This document shows, one piece after another, positions 46,406-57,537 of a stretch of DNA of 64,000 nt. Each line of letters begins with the position of its first letter. Position 1 is the stretch's first letter. The stretch is from Debaryomyces hansenii CBS767 (lineage: Eukaryota; Ascomycota; Pichiomycetes; Serinales; Debaryomycetaceae). The DNA lies in the NCBI RefSeq assembly GCF_000006445.2, contig NC_006047.2:248001-312000 (forward strand), in the 5' to 3' direction. Under the pieces are notes generated by a model. The model had not been told where the DNA came from. It saw only the letters and a list, made by a program, of their open reading frames with translations, and did not search any database. The translations under genes were made by a program, and so were the position numbers.

Positions 46406-48262
46406 ATGTCGAGAATAAGCCGGAGGAAAAATATCAGGTTCTTGATTTGGTCACTTGTGTTGCTATCGTTGCTTGCATTTATCGTGACATCGTATGATGT
46501 GTATGATGGGGTTATTAAATTTTCCAACGAGCCACTAAAGGAGACTCAGCAGTTAGGCAACAGAAAAAAGAGGCCAAGTGGTAAAGAAGAGAAAGCCAAT
46601 GAAGAAGCCAATGAAGAGGATAACGATAAACAACAGGCCGCAAAAAATAATCAAAAGAATAGCGGAAAGAAGGGGAGTGAAAGTAAGAACGATGGTGGAG
46701 ACAACGGGAAACAGACAGCACAGAAAGGAAAAGCTAATGATAAAGATAATGCCAAAAAGAAGCCTCAGAAGTCTCAGAATGCTGCCAAACCCGAAACCCC
46801 AAAGAAGCCTCAGAAACCAGGAAAAACAAAAGAGGAAGAACAAGTTGATAAGGCAGGGAAAGCAGAAAAACCCACAGGTAAGAATACTGAGAATCAGAAG
46901 GCACTGGGCTCTGATGACGAAGCCAAAAAGCCCGAAGCAAAGCCACTGAAATATAAGACTACTCCAAAGCCTAAATTACCTCCGAAACCTAAAGAAAAAG
47001 AAGAGGAATCAGCACAAGATCAAAAAGGATCTAAGTTGAAATCTAGCCCTAAAGATGCGGTTAATGATTATGTCAATGAAAAATATGGAGACCATTCAAA
47101 TGATCCTAAAAATCCTAACATGTTCCTTGGGGATACATATAAGGGACCCAGCGATGATGGAAGTATCTATGACGAAAATGAAGATGAGAATGATAATGAC
47201 GACGTAGATAACGATGCTCCTCATATTCATGAGTCTGAACAGGAAGGGACCTTGGGCTCTGGGCCGGTACCTAACTCAGCACTTAAGCCAGTGACAATAA
47301 AAGAGAAGCAATTTGCTGAGGTACCAGAAAAATTTGATGAAATTCAGCCTTTAAATTTCAGAGTATATTCCCACAATGTTAAAAATGGTGGTCACGATAT
47401 CTTGGTCTCAGGGGAGAGAACTTGGGCAGAAAGAGTGAACAACATAGCTACTTCGATAGCTTTTAATGCACGCCATGATACAATTGTAGCATTACAAGAA
47501 GTTTACAAATTTCAGTTAGACAATATTTTGAGTGAATTAAATAGATATTCACCGCCCAACAAACCCGAATGGGCTGCGTATGGTGCGGGTAGGATCGATG
47601 GTAGAAATATTGGGGAATTTGTGCCTATTCTCTACAAAACTTCCGAATGGGAATTAGTTTTCAGTGATACTATGTGGTTGAACGATAAAGACCCAAGAGT
47701 ATCGTTGGAAGGCTGGGATGCAAAGTACTTAAGGATTTGTTCATATGTTACCTTAAAACATAAACGGACAGAGAACTACTTTAATGTATTCAATACCCAC
47801 TTTGACCATGTTGGTGAGCTTTCTAGAATTGGTTCTGCCAGCATGATTGTTCAAAAGATGAATGAGATTAATAAATGGCCGTCCATATTCTGTGGTGATT
47901 TAAATGCAGAACCAAAAGAAAGAACATACCAATTAATCACAGAGGACTACAAGGACGTCTCTAAATTAACTACTGCTTTCAATAGATATGGTCATACTAA
48001 GTCCAGTGTAACTGGGTTTGAAGGTGAAGTTTTACTTCAAGGTGGTCAGAATATTGATTATATCTTTGCACCTGGCTATACTACTAAGGTTAGTCAGGAG
48101 GATGATTGTGATAAACAGTCTACGCCGGAAGATTCGCCAGATGCCAATCTATCATTAAAGTTGCAAGCATTTGCAATGTTACATTCCAAATTCAATGGTG
48201 CTTATATGAGTGACCATAGACCGCTAGTTGCAGATTTCACTTTAGAAAACAAGTGTAAATGA
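46406..48262 (+). CDS. Membrane-anchored endonuclease/exonuclease/phosphatase-family protein with charged stalk (618 aa)
   Basis: Second DNase I-fold (EEP) protein of the window. A signal anchor lies at about residues 12-32 (LIWSLVLLSLLAFIVTS). Then come about 270 residues of Lys/Glu/Pro-rich low complexity and an acidic stretch, and then the catalytic domain. The key residues are conserved: Asn in SHNVKNGG, Glu365 (LQEV), NTHFDH, Asp498/Asn500 (GDLN), and Asp603/His604 (SDHRP). The domain aligns end to end with the 362-aa paralogue at 23208-24296, which lacks the stalk. Substrate and location are unknown; a luminal or extracellular hydrolase is my inference. Confidence 0.88.
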   Translation: MSRISRRKNIRFLIWSLVLLSLLAFIVTSYDVYDGVIKFSNEPLKETQQLGNRKKRPSGKEEKANEEANEEDNDKQQAAKNNQKNSGKKGSESKNDGGDNGKQTAQKGKANDKDNAKKKPQKSQNAAKPETPKKPQKPGKTKEEEQVDKAGKAEKPTGKNTENQKALGSDDEAKKPEAKPLKYKTTPKPKLPPKPKEKEEESAQDQKGSKLKSSPKDAVNDYVNEKYGDHSNDPKNPNMFLGDTYKGPSDDGSIYDENEDENDNDDVDNDAPHIHESEQEGTLGSGPVPNSALKPVTIKEKQFAEVPEKFDEIQPLNFRVYSHNVKNGGHDILVSGERTWAERVNNIATSIAFNARHDTIVALQEVYKFQLDNILSELNRYSPPNKPEWAAYGAGRIDGRNIGEFVPILYKTSEWELVFSDTMWLNDKDPRVSLEGWDAKYLRICSYVTLKHKRTENYFNVFNTHFDHVGELSRIGSASMIVQKMNEINKWPSIFCGDLNAEPKERTYQLITEDYKDVSKLTTAFNRYGHTKSSVTGFEGEVLLQGGQNIDYIFAPGYTTKVSQEDDCDKQSTPEDSPDANLSLKLQAFAMLHSKFNGAYMSDHRPLVADFTLENKCK

Positions 48263-48454
48263 TACTACGCGGTTATTTTTTACATTCCTTATTCATAATT
48301 ATATATTGTGTCATTAATTATATAGCGTTTAATTCCTATGGTACATACAATTGTATTATTATTAATTATGTATAAATTTTCCCGAAACGATATTATGATA
48401 TTTTTTATCGTCATAAAATATACTATCGTCTCGATATATTGCGCAATATTATAT

Positions 48455-49861
48455 TCATGATAAGGAAACATGTTCAAGCACTTTCGTAATGTGATTAGTC
48501 TCGTTTTGCTCATTATCTTCAAACTTAGAAATGCTATTACTATGGTCTGTAATTTTCGTGCTGAAGTTTGTATCCTCAGACTTTTTGTCTTTTTTCTTGC
48601 TCCGTCTCTTGCCCTTTTTGTTTGGATAATTAATTATCCCAACATTAGCCTCCACTGATAGTTGATGTTTCTGCATTGTAGCCAAATATCTCCTCCATTT
48701 GACAAATCTGCTAAGAATTGTTTTCTCCAATCGATAAGGACTCAATCTGAATGACTCTATAGAAATTACATTGTCATTCTTATTGAAAATAAGTTGGTGA
48801 TGACGAAGAGCCAAACCTCGTGGCATTTTCACGGCTTTAGATATAAACTGTGCAATAAACCAAAACCATTTATCCAAAAATGCACGATTTAGAAGTGGAT
48901 TATTTGAAGTTTCCAACAACTCTGATACGTTAAGCTTTTCTACATATTTGAGGTTGAAGTTGTCATCTCTATATCCAACCACCAAATCATTAGTACCGGC
49001 TAAATAGCACTGGAGAATTGCCTTTATAAGATTATTGCGACTACCTATTTTACGAGACTTCATTTCAATATTATTCTCAAGAATTTTGTATTTGAATTCA
49101 ATCTTGTCGTAGAGTGCCGCCAATTCTTCCAGTCTTCGTTTAATGGAATCAATTTCGCATGATACTAGAACAGATAGTCCCGTCTCCGGGAATGTATGGT
49201 TTATCATTGAATTATATTTTATTGCATTATTGACTGCAGGTATGAATTCAAAAGGTTTAGAGTTATGAATTTCATTTTCGGCACAAGTCATAACTTCTTC
49301 AAAATTATAACCGGTCATACTACTAGCATCTGCTCTTCTTTGAGGCCTCTGTTCTGCTTCCATAAATACCTGCCCATTAAATGCTACAATGTTTTGAATT
49401 ATAGCACTTTTCTGGAACGGAAGATGCAATAAGTCTAACAACGTATGCCTCGACGTTACAATATTCTCATCTAATTTCTTATTTTCATTTCTTTCAAACT
49501 CTTCCATTGCAACATATTTGGTTCCTCGTATATTATCAAGTGTCAGTGAAGTTCGACTAAGGACTCTGAATTTCCTGTAACCACTACTCAAATCGACATT
49601 TATCTTGGCGTTTATTCTAGGACTTTCCAAACTATCTGCCATGAAAAGACCCGAGCTTACATCAAAATATCTGGCTTCTGATCTATCTAGGGCGATTTGC
49701 AATTCTTTATTTCTGCAGTAGCATAGTTTCTCATAACAAGGTTCCTTGGTGACATTTGATTCCTCTAACAAGCCAATAAATTCAGGACTTTTAACATAAT
49801 CCATTGGTATTTGACCTAGTTTAATACACAGCTGTAGGAAGTCATCTATCAGGGTATACAT
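48455..49861 (-). CDS. DXO1: Dxo1/Rai1-family decapping nuclease
   Basis: Member of the DXO family, which removes incomplete or non-canonical 5' caps from RNA. The metal-binding motifs are visible: Glu236 and Asp238 in CEIDSIK, and Glu255 and Lys257 in IEFKYK. GYRDD follows, corresponding to the GxRD motif. The upstream block DENIVTSRHTLLDLLHLPF resembles S. cerevisiae Dxo1 (Ydr370c) more than Rai1. The frame opens on a TTG at 49873; the first ATG is 49861, giving 468 aa. The C-terminus is a Lys-rich, then Asn/Glu-rich tail. Rai1 is the alternative. It is divergent from DAD4. Confidence 0.85.
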   Translation of the reverse strand: MYTLIDDFLQLCIKLGQIPMDYVKSPEFIGLLEESNVTKEPCYEKLCYCRNKELQIALDRSEARYFDVSSGLFMADSLESPRINAKINVDLSSGYRKFRVLSRTSLTLDNIRGTKYVAMEEFERNENKKLDENIVTSRHTLLDLLHLPFQKSAIIQNIVAFNGQVFMEAEQRPQRRADASSMTGYNFEEVMTCAENEIHNSKPFEFIPAVNNAIKYNSMINHTFPETGLSVLVSCEIDSIKRRLEELAALYDKIEFKYKILENNIEMKSRKIGSRNNLIKAILQCYLAGTNDLVVGYRDDNFNLKYVEKLNVSELLETSNNPLLNRAFLDKWFWFIAQFISKAVKMPRGLALRHHQLIFNKNDNVISIESFRLSPYRLEKTILSRFVKWRRYLATMQKHQLSVEANVGIINYPNKKGKRRSKKKDKKSEDTNFSTKITDHSNSISKFEDNEQNETNHITKVLEHVSLS

Positions 49862-50153
49862 ATCTCTTATCAATTCTTATAGAGTTTATAGTTCGAGACA
49901 ATTGTGATCATTATTTTAGATAAAAGTGATTGTTTAGTAAATTCAAGTAAGCCAACTTTGCAGTTCAGGTGCCAACTATGTTATTTATATACAAAACTAG
50001 AACCTATAATATGGATACCAATGCTATTTTCGATAAGAACTTCATTATAAAGTGAACCAATTTTAAATCATACTAATCGCGCATCTAATATCGAAATAAA
50101 CATAACAAAAGGGAACTATCTCTTTTTAATCATTAGAATAATATAGCACAGAT

Positions 50154-50430
50154 ATGGAGAATCCACACGAACAGGTCCAGAACGCGTTGTTGTCACGTAT
50201 TATCAGCAATATGGTGAGTATAATTATCAGCAATAAACTATCAATGAAGCCGTATACTGACTGTTTTATAGGAAAACTTGAATGAGTCGATTGTCACAAT
50301 GAATAAATCATTACAAGACATAAATAGAGGGAATATGGACACAGAGATGGTAGCACAGATGTGGGAAAACTATTCCAAGAACTCTGAATTCAATTTAGAA
50401 GCCACGGGACAGAAAAAGGACCCTATATGA
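50154..50430 (+). CDS. DAD4: Dad4, DASH/Dam1 complex subunit (spliced, 72 aa)
   Basis: Kinetochore protein of the microtubule-encircling DASH ring. Exons are 50154-50213 (20 codons) and 50272-50430. The intron is 58 nt with donor GTGAGT, branch TACTGAC and acceptor TAG. The spliced product begins MENPHEQVQNALLSRIISNM and continues ENLNESIVTMNKSL. It ends SEFNLEATGQKKDPI, which lines up with S. cerevisiae Dad4 (MENPHEQVQ... FNLEATNNKK) at the identical length of 72 aa. Easy to miss because neither exon is long. Confidence 0.96.
50214..50271 (+). other. DAD4 spliceosomal intron (58 nt)
   Basis: Donor GTGAGT (50214-50219). Branch TACTGAC (50255-50261). Acceptor TAG ends at 50271, 11 nt after the branch A. 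Phase 0. Confidence 0.93.
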
Positions 50431-50815
50431 AACACAGGATATTCTAGTGTTTCCACCCCAAATAATGTACTATAGCTACGGCATAGATGGCCCTCGAAAC
50501 AGCAACTACTGCCACGTTTTTACTACAACTAGTTCTCAATATAAAGAAATTAAATTATTTATGTAATGTACATATAGTAGATAAATGTATTTTCATGGCA
50601 TATGGAAGAACAAACATAACGCCGTACCCAAAGACTCTCCATCATTCACACCAGTCCTCCAGGTCATATTTCTTTCTCTAGTCGTCGTTTTTCACCCCTC
50701 TCACCGTTCTGTGAATCTTTTTTCACTTCATCTTCAATGCATCGTCAATATGCTCCGTTAAATAAGCACAGAAACAACACACTACAACGAATTAATACCA
50801 CACACCTCAACCTAT
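50431..50815. other. Convergent spacer between DAD4 and NOP10
   Basis: 385 bp of 3' flanking sequence. Small frames inside show no protein features. Confidence 0.45.
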
Positions 50816-50992
50816 CTATTGGGTTGGTAATAAACCAAATCTCTTCTTCAAGGTAACTCTTTGTCTGGAATATTTGTCATCTGGTGAAAATCTGGCTGGA
50901 TGAGCAGACTTGGTAATTTCACCATCTGAAGTGGTTTTGTTTAAAGTGTAGACTCTCTTGCCGTCTGGCCCTAATGTGTACATTAAATGCAT
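50816..50992 (-). CDS. NOP10: Nop10, H/ACA snoRNP protein (58 aa)
   Basis: Core component of H/ACA snoRNPs with Cbf5, Gar1 and Nhp2, needed for rRNA pseudouridylation and 18S production. The ORF encodes 58 aa, exactly the S. cerevisiae length. It reads [20 protein letters not shown] and ends [17 protein letters not shown], nearly identical to the yeast protein, with [12 protein letters not shown] between. An RRPE/PAC-like pair lies 50-65 bp upstream. It is divergent from SWA2. Confidence 0.98.
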
Positions 50993-51042
50993 GGTGCTGT
51001 TATTTTTTTAATACGTATTATTCAAGAAACTTCAACTAGTAG

Positions 51043-51057
51043 ATTTTTCAAGATGAG
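51043..51057 (+). promoter_or_regulatory. RRPE/PAC-like pair upstream of NOP10
   Basis: ATTTTTCA (51043-51050, reverse of TGAAAAAT) and GATGAG (51052-51057) sit side by side 50-65 bp before the NOP10 ATG. The same pairing is found upstream of SSZ1. Confidence 0.45.
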
Positions 51058-51232
51058 TTCCATATAATATAGAAAAAAAAATTTAAATCCATGGCTGGGT
51101 GAGCACACGACAAAATTTGGAACTGCGACTAGGTGTACAATAATCGGTGGAGATAAACACAAGTACATCACTGGCAGCATAGATATAACGGAATTAGACA
51201 ATTAAGGTGCCTTAGATAATAGATAAAGAGTC

Positions 51233-53599
51233 ATGGCACCCCCACCTAAAAAAGATGCATTTGCCGATTTATTTCAATCGGCGAATTCGGGATCAAACGG
51301 TTCACTTAACGATAAGAATCTCAGTCTCTTAGAAAGACAAAGAAAACAACAGAGTCCGGCTGTAAACAAGTCAAATTATTCGCAAAATAGCTTTTCGAAT
51401 TTGGATATATTTGGTGGGAGTCCAGCGAGCAATTCGAGTGTAGGATCGGTCAATCAATCGAGATCATCGACACCAAATCAGTCGAATGACCCGTTTTCGA
51501 TCTTTGAGAAACCCCAGGCCACGGAGCCAATTAGGGCCGGCAGACCATCGGCGCCAGTGCCAGAGACGACGAATAGTATATCCAATACGGTAATAGGTGG
51601 AAAAAACAAGCATGAGGTGTCATTGTTGGACGATGAGTTTACTGATGCATTCACGCCGGAGCCAGAGACTGCAGAGCAACTCACCGACACCAAAAGAGGT
51701 TCGAAATCAGAAACTGGGACTAGACCTAGTGTAAACAACGGAGCCAAGCTGACAGAACAGGTGTCTGGCTCGAGGATGCAAGATAGACCTAGTTCCAGGA
51801 CAAGTTCTAGGACACTGGCTAGATCGACCGAATCCGAATACAGACAGTCCAAACCCAAATCTTCTACTGATGCCAGAGATACAACGCTAGCGGAGCTTGT
51901 GGACATTGGATTCTCGATTGAACAATCGAACGAAGCTATTGATGAGGTAGGCCTCGATCTTCAAACCTGTGTCAATTTTATAATGGGTGGAGGAAAAAAG
52001 AAGACGAAGAAGAAGGAAGCAACTAATAGACCAATCCACGATGATAGAGACTTGAGTAACGATCTTGGCGCTAAAATAAACGACTTTTCATCAGATTTCT
52101 TTAATAAGGCATCTTTATTTATAAATAATTCAAGAAACACAGTGATGAAGAACATCGAACAGTTTCAACACCATTCAAAATCGGACCAGAATGACGGAGA
52201 AAGCTCATTACCGGCATGGATGAAATCTCAGCATATGTATAAAGAGGATGCGGCGGAAAGAAAGGCAAATGGAGGTGTATCGGAAAACTATGGGTCGGAT
52301 GAAGAGAATATCGACCACGAGGCTATTAATGAATTCATTACGTCGCAAAAACTAAAGGATAAGGAAAAACAAAGGGCTCGCTACGAGCATCTCAAGGGGC
52401 TTGCAAAGAATCAGATAAGTGGATCCTCTAATACTTCGAATTCACAACTGGGTAGATCATCGCCAATAAAACATCCTGACTTACCACAGAGGCCATCACT
52501 GCAACCTCAAAGTGGTCCACCTCGTAATGAACAAAAGCGTCAAACTACCAGTATTCAACCAAAAGCCAAGCAACCAAGCCAACCAGTTGTGAATGAAGTT
52601 GATTTACTAGGTATGAACCATAAATCAAGCCACATTAAGAGTCAAGGCAAATCGTCTGGTGGGAGAATTGAGCATACATTTGTCCTGACTCCATTGAACC
52701 AGTTCCACGCTTCAGATTACGAGACCTCCAAGGATAAGGCTACCGAGCTGTTCAGGGTAGGTGATTATGATACGGCGCACGTAGCTTATACAAAATGTTT
52801 AGAGTCGTTGCCAGAAAAGCATGAGTTGAGACTAGTTATCAATTCAAATTTGGCTTTGACGTTGATTAAGACTGGAAACTATAAGCAAGCCAAAACGTGT
52901 TGCGATGAAGCGCTTCAATTGGTAACGGAAGACGATTTACAAGACTATGCATATTTGATCAATGAAAAGACGATCAAGTCTTGGTACATTAAATTACTTT
53001 CAAGGAAGGCTGAGAGTTTAGAAATGTTAGAATCATTCCCGGAAGCATTAGAAAGCTATATGGAATTAATCTCCAAATATGGAGTGACAGACAAAAAAAT
53101 TATGGACGGTAGAAGACGGGTCAATCATATTGTGAACCCACCAAAACCTAAGCCAAGAACGGCCAGTCCAGAAAAGGCTCCATCTAAAGCAAAGACAACC
53201 ACACAAACGGAAAGCACTGACAACTTGCGTCGTATACAAAAACAACACGAAGATACTAAGAAGCAAGAGGAAATGAAGTTCAATCTTCACGACGATATCC
53301 AAGCACGTATTTTCTCATGGAGTAATGGTAAAGAGGATAATATCCGGACCTTGCTTATGTCGTTGGACGATATCATTCCTTCAAAATTAGGACTTCCTTT
53401 TGCCACGACTAAAAAGTTGACCATTAACGATTTAATGTTACCCAAAAAGGTTAAGATAAACTACATGAAGGTTATTAGTTCGATCCATCCCGACAAGTTA
53501 ATTAACTTAGAGTTGGAAGATAAAATGGTCTGCGAGGCCGTCTTCATCACCTTGAACAAGGCATGGGATATCTTTAAGGAACAGAACGGGATGAACTAA
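51233..53599 (+). CDS. SWA2: Swa2, auxilin-like clathrin-uncoating J-protein
   Basis: Recruits Hsp70 to clathrin-coated vesicles to disassemble the coat. The domain order is that of S. cerevisiae Swa2. First comes a disordered Ser/Asn/Pro-rich clathrin-binding N-terminus. A UBA domain sits at about 218-255 (LAELVDIGFSIEQSNEAIDE, GLDLQTCVNFIMGG). TPR repeats fill about 495-620 (KATELFRVGDYDTAHVAYTK). A C-terminal J domain carries HPD at 752-754. At 788 aa it is longer than the S. cerevisiae protein, mostly in the linker. Confidence 0.95.
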   Translation: MAPPPKKDAFADLFQSANSGSNGSLNDKNLSLLERQRKQQSPAVNKSNYSQNSFSNLDIFGGSPASNSSVGSVNQSRSSTPNQSNDPFSIFEKPQATEPIRAGRPSAPVPETTNSISNTVIGGKNKHEVSLLDDEFTDAFTPEPETAEQLTDTKRGSKSETGTRPSVNNGAKLTEQVSGSRMQDRPSSRTSSRTLARSTESEYRQSKPKSSTDARDTTLAELVDIGFSIEQSNEAIDEVGLDLQTCVNFIMGGGKKKTKKKEATNRPIHDDRDLSNDLGAKINDFSSDFFNKASLFINNSRNTVMKNIEQFQHHSKSDQNDGESSLPAWMKSQHMYKEDAAERKANGGVSENYGSDEENIDHEAINEFITSQKLKDKEKQRARYEHLKGLAKNQISGSSNTSNSQLGRSSPIKHPDLPQRPSLQPQSGPPRNEQKRQTTSIQPKAKQPSQPVVNEVDLLGMNHKSSHIKSQGKSSGGRIEHTFVLTPLNQFHASDYETSKDKATELFRVGDYDTAHVAYTKCLESLPEKHELRLVINSNLALTLIKTGNYKQAKTCCDEALQLVTEDDLQDYAYLINEKTIKSWYIKLLSRKAESLEMLESFPEALESYMELISKYGVTDKKIMDGRRRVNHIVNPPKPKPRTASPEKAPSKAKTTTQTESTDNLRRIQKQHEDTKKQEEMKFNLHDDIQARIFSWSNGKEDNIRTLLMSLDDIIPSKLGLPFATTKKLTINDLMLPKKVKINYMKVISSIHPDKLINLELEDKMVCEAVFITLNKAWDIFKEQNGMN

Positions 53600-54742
53600 G
53601 TACATATTGAACATTTTCCGTCAATGCACCCTACGTAGATCCTACGACCTTTAATACCAATAAACTTATCATTGGCACAAATCCAACCTCCTGTAGTGCA
53701 TCTGTAGCATATTTGTCCCAACTAATCAATCGCACATTGAATCTATCAAACATACATAGTCCCTCCATACACCATTATTATATACAGCGATCTTATGCAG
53801 GATGGTGTATGGATGTACGCCGTCCCCTTGTACTTCCCCGTATCCCTGGCCTTTATACGAACCTCATCTTTTCGTAGTGCATTTACGTGGCGCATGCTAA
53901 TGGCCATATTTGAAGAAATAATCTCGCCGGGTTGGTTGAACACCAGGGCTAACTCCTTCCTATTAGAGGAGTCACGTACCTAAAAATCCCATGTTTCTTG
54001 CATTACTTTACATTTATATATCTATATATAGAGTTTGAATGAGACATGGTTATAAGTAGCTATAATAAAGGTCGTCGTCCTAAATAAAACCTTAACGCCA
54101 GATGCGCGGTTACAGCCAATGTGTTTTTAATACGCGCTGTAGTGTCACCAACAGGGCCACGCTAACAATACTGGTATACAATGCTATACCCCTTCCAATC
54201 TACAACAGATGCCTATACAAGGTAAAAACTAATTATTTCTTACAGCACAGCCCGAATCGACCGCATTAAGCATATTCACTGCATGTGCGCACGTACCGCA
54301 GTTTCACAACCAGGAGTACAAACAATTCATTACTACTGTCCTCTGTGACTGGCCCACCAATGCCGGCGGCACAGGCTGTAGCGAAGCCTTCTTATGGTTA
54401 GCACGCTGAGGTAGTACCTGAGGTATTTTAGGTTTGAGGGTAGGGTATATAATATTATCTAATTTCTTATTATTTAATTTCTTGTATGCCCAAAACTTAA
54501 TTTCTTATTCTGGTTTTATTTCATCTGCTAAAGACGAGGTGATTTTATCTCCATAAATTATTTACTTATTTGTTTAATTATATTAACTAGTTCAATCTAT
54601 TAGAAATATTTATTATATTTCTGTTGTATTATACGACTACCATTACACAGAGGGATTAAACGATCCACTTTCGCTTAGATCATAGATTACATAATTGGGA
54701 CACAATTCCTAGCACCCCCTTCCCGAGAAAACAACAAGTGAA
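53600..54742. other. Long intergenic region with a GC-richer block
   Basis: 1143 bp between SWA2 and the DUF2406-like gene. The stretches 53600-53980 and 54050-54420 are visibly richer in G+C than other spacers and have open frames on both strands (53746-53980 region; 54236-54409 plus). None gives a recognisable protein. After 54430 the sequence becomes AT-rich promoter-like DNA. Confidence 0.4.
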
Positions 54743-55318
54743 ATGGCTATTTTCAGATCCAAATCCTCCAAGAAGGACGATTCTCACGAAGGAGAAGTTA
54801 GATTTTCAAAACAAGACTTTGATTCATACAAAATGACCACGAACAACATGCACGATCCGATTTTATCGGCCGTGAACGAAGCACAACCATTCGAACAAGC
54901 AGCACAACATGATGCCCAAAGAAGACCATCGTACTTATCACAAGAATCAGCCGAATTAAAGGACATCTTTGGAAACAACATCAGACAAGCTGATATTTCG
55001 AATCCAACCAGATCAAGAAACGAAAGACCTTTGGACACGATCCGGACGTTTGAATACGCCATCACAGGGGACCCTACTTACAAAGACCAAATGGAAACAC
55101 AAAGATTAGGATGGGGATTCCATGAAGACTTTTCATACCACAATATGGGCGCCAGAGACGCGAATGCTACTGGTACAGGAGAATTTGAGAGACCTGTCAT
55201 CAACTTTGGTGCCAGTGATGACCAAGGAGTGTACCAGGCCCCTAACTACAGTGCAACATCGTTGCAACCGGAAGCTAAGAAGAAGAAGAAGGGGTTATTT
55301 GGTCGTAAGAAGAAATAG
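54743..55318 (+). CDS. DUF2406-family protein (191 aa)
   Basis: Fungal-specific protein resembling S. cerevisiae Ymr295c/Ygr273c, which are of unknown function and reported at the cell periphery and bud. The recognisable block is ERPLDTIRTFEYAITGDPTY followed by QRLGWGFHEDF. The N-terminus (MAIFRSKSSKK) and C-terminus (KKKKKGLFGRKKK) are both strongly basic, fitting membrane-surface binding by charge. The middle is hydrophilic with no membrane span. Codon use is biased to preferred codons, suggesting fair expression. Confidence 0.8.
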   Translation: MAIFRSKSSKKDDSHEGEVRFSKQDFDSYKMTTNNMHDPILSAVNEAQPFEQAAQHDAQRRPSYLSQESAELKDIFGNNIRQADISNPTRSRNERPLDTIRTFEYAITGDPTYKDQMETQRLGWGFHEDFSYHNMGARDANATGTGEFERPVINFGASDDQGVYQAPNYSATSLQPEAKKKKKGLFGRKKK

Positions 55319-57131
<1,813 letters not shown>

Positions 57132-57537
57132 TTGATTATTATTTATATCTGCAGTCAGCCATGTGCTCATTATTTGTCATATATTGCATTTTCTACCTAC
57201 ATAGGCTTGTTTATAGAGCATTAACATAACCTTTGTCTTTGCACCCACGAAACTGTAGATCATCGTTCCACCACTTCCATTAGAGTATGAAACTTCCTAA
57301 ACCACACCATCTACGTCTCTTACCCTCTCCCACACCCATGACTACATCAATACCGGTATTCATTCCCACCATGGGCCTCTAAGGCCCAATATTCATCAAA
57401 AAGTCGTATTGAAAAGAGTTGGTCGTGCACAGCTACCGTGGTTTTTGAACGCGTGTTAAAATACCACCACTGAAAATCAACCATAAATACTACTCTTTGC
57501 CAAACTTTCAGCAAGACTTCATCAATTTCCACCCACA
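57132..57537. promoter_or_regulatory. Spacer between the MAP kinase gene and EMP24
   Basis: Contains a small hairpin GGGCCT-cta-AGGCCC (57373-57387) and an ACGCGT (57449-57454). No gene was seen. Confidence 0.4.

Noticed and set aside
46515..46949. Several open frames over the Lys/Glu-rich stalk of the 618-aa DNase-fold gene
   Set aside because: Purine-rich low-complexity coding DNA leaves other frames open. The stalk frame is continuous with the catalytic domain.
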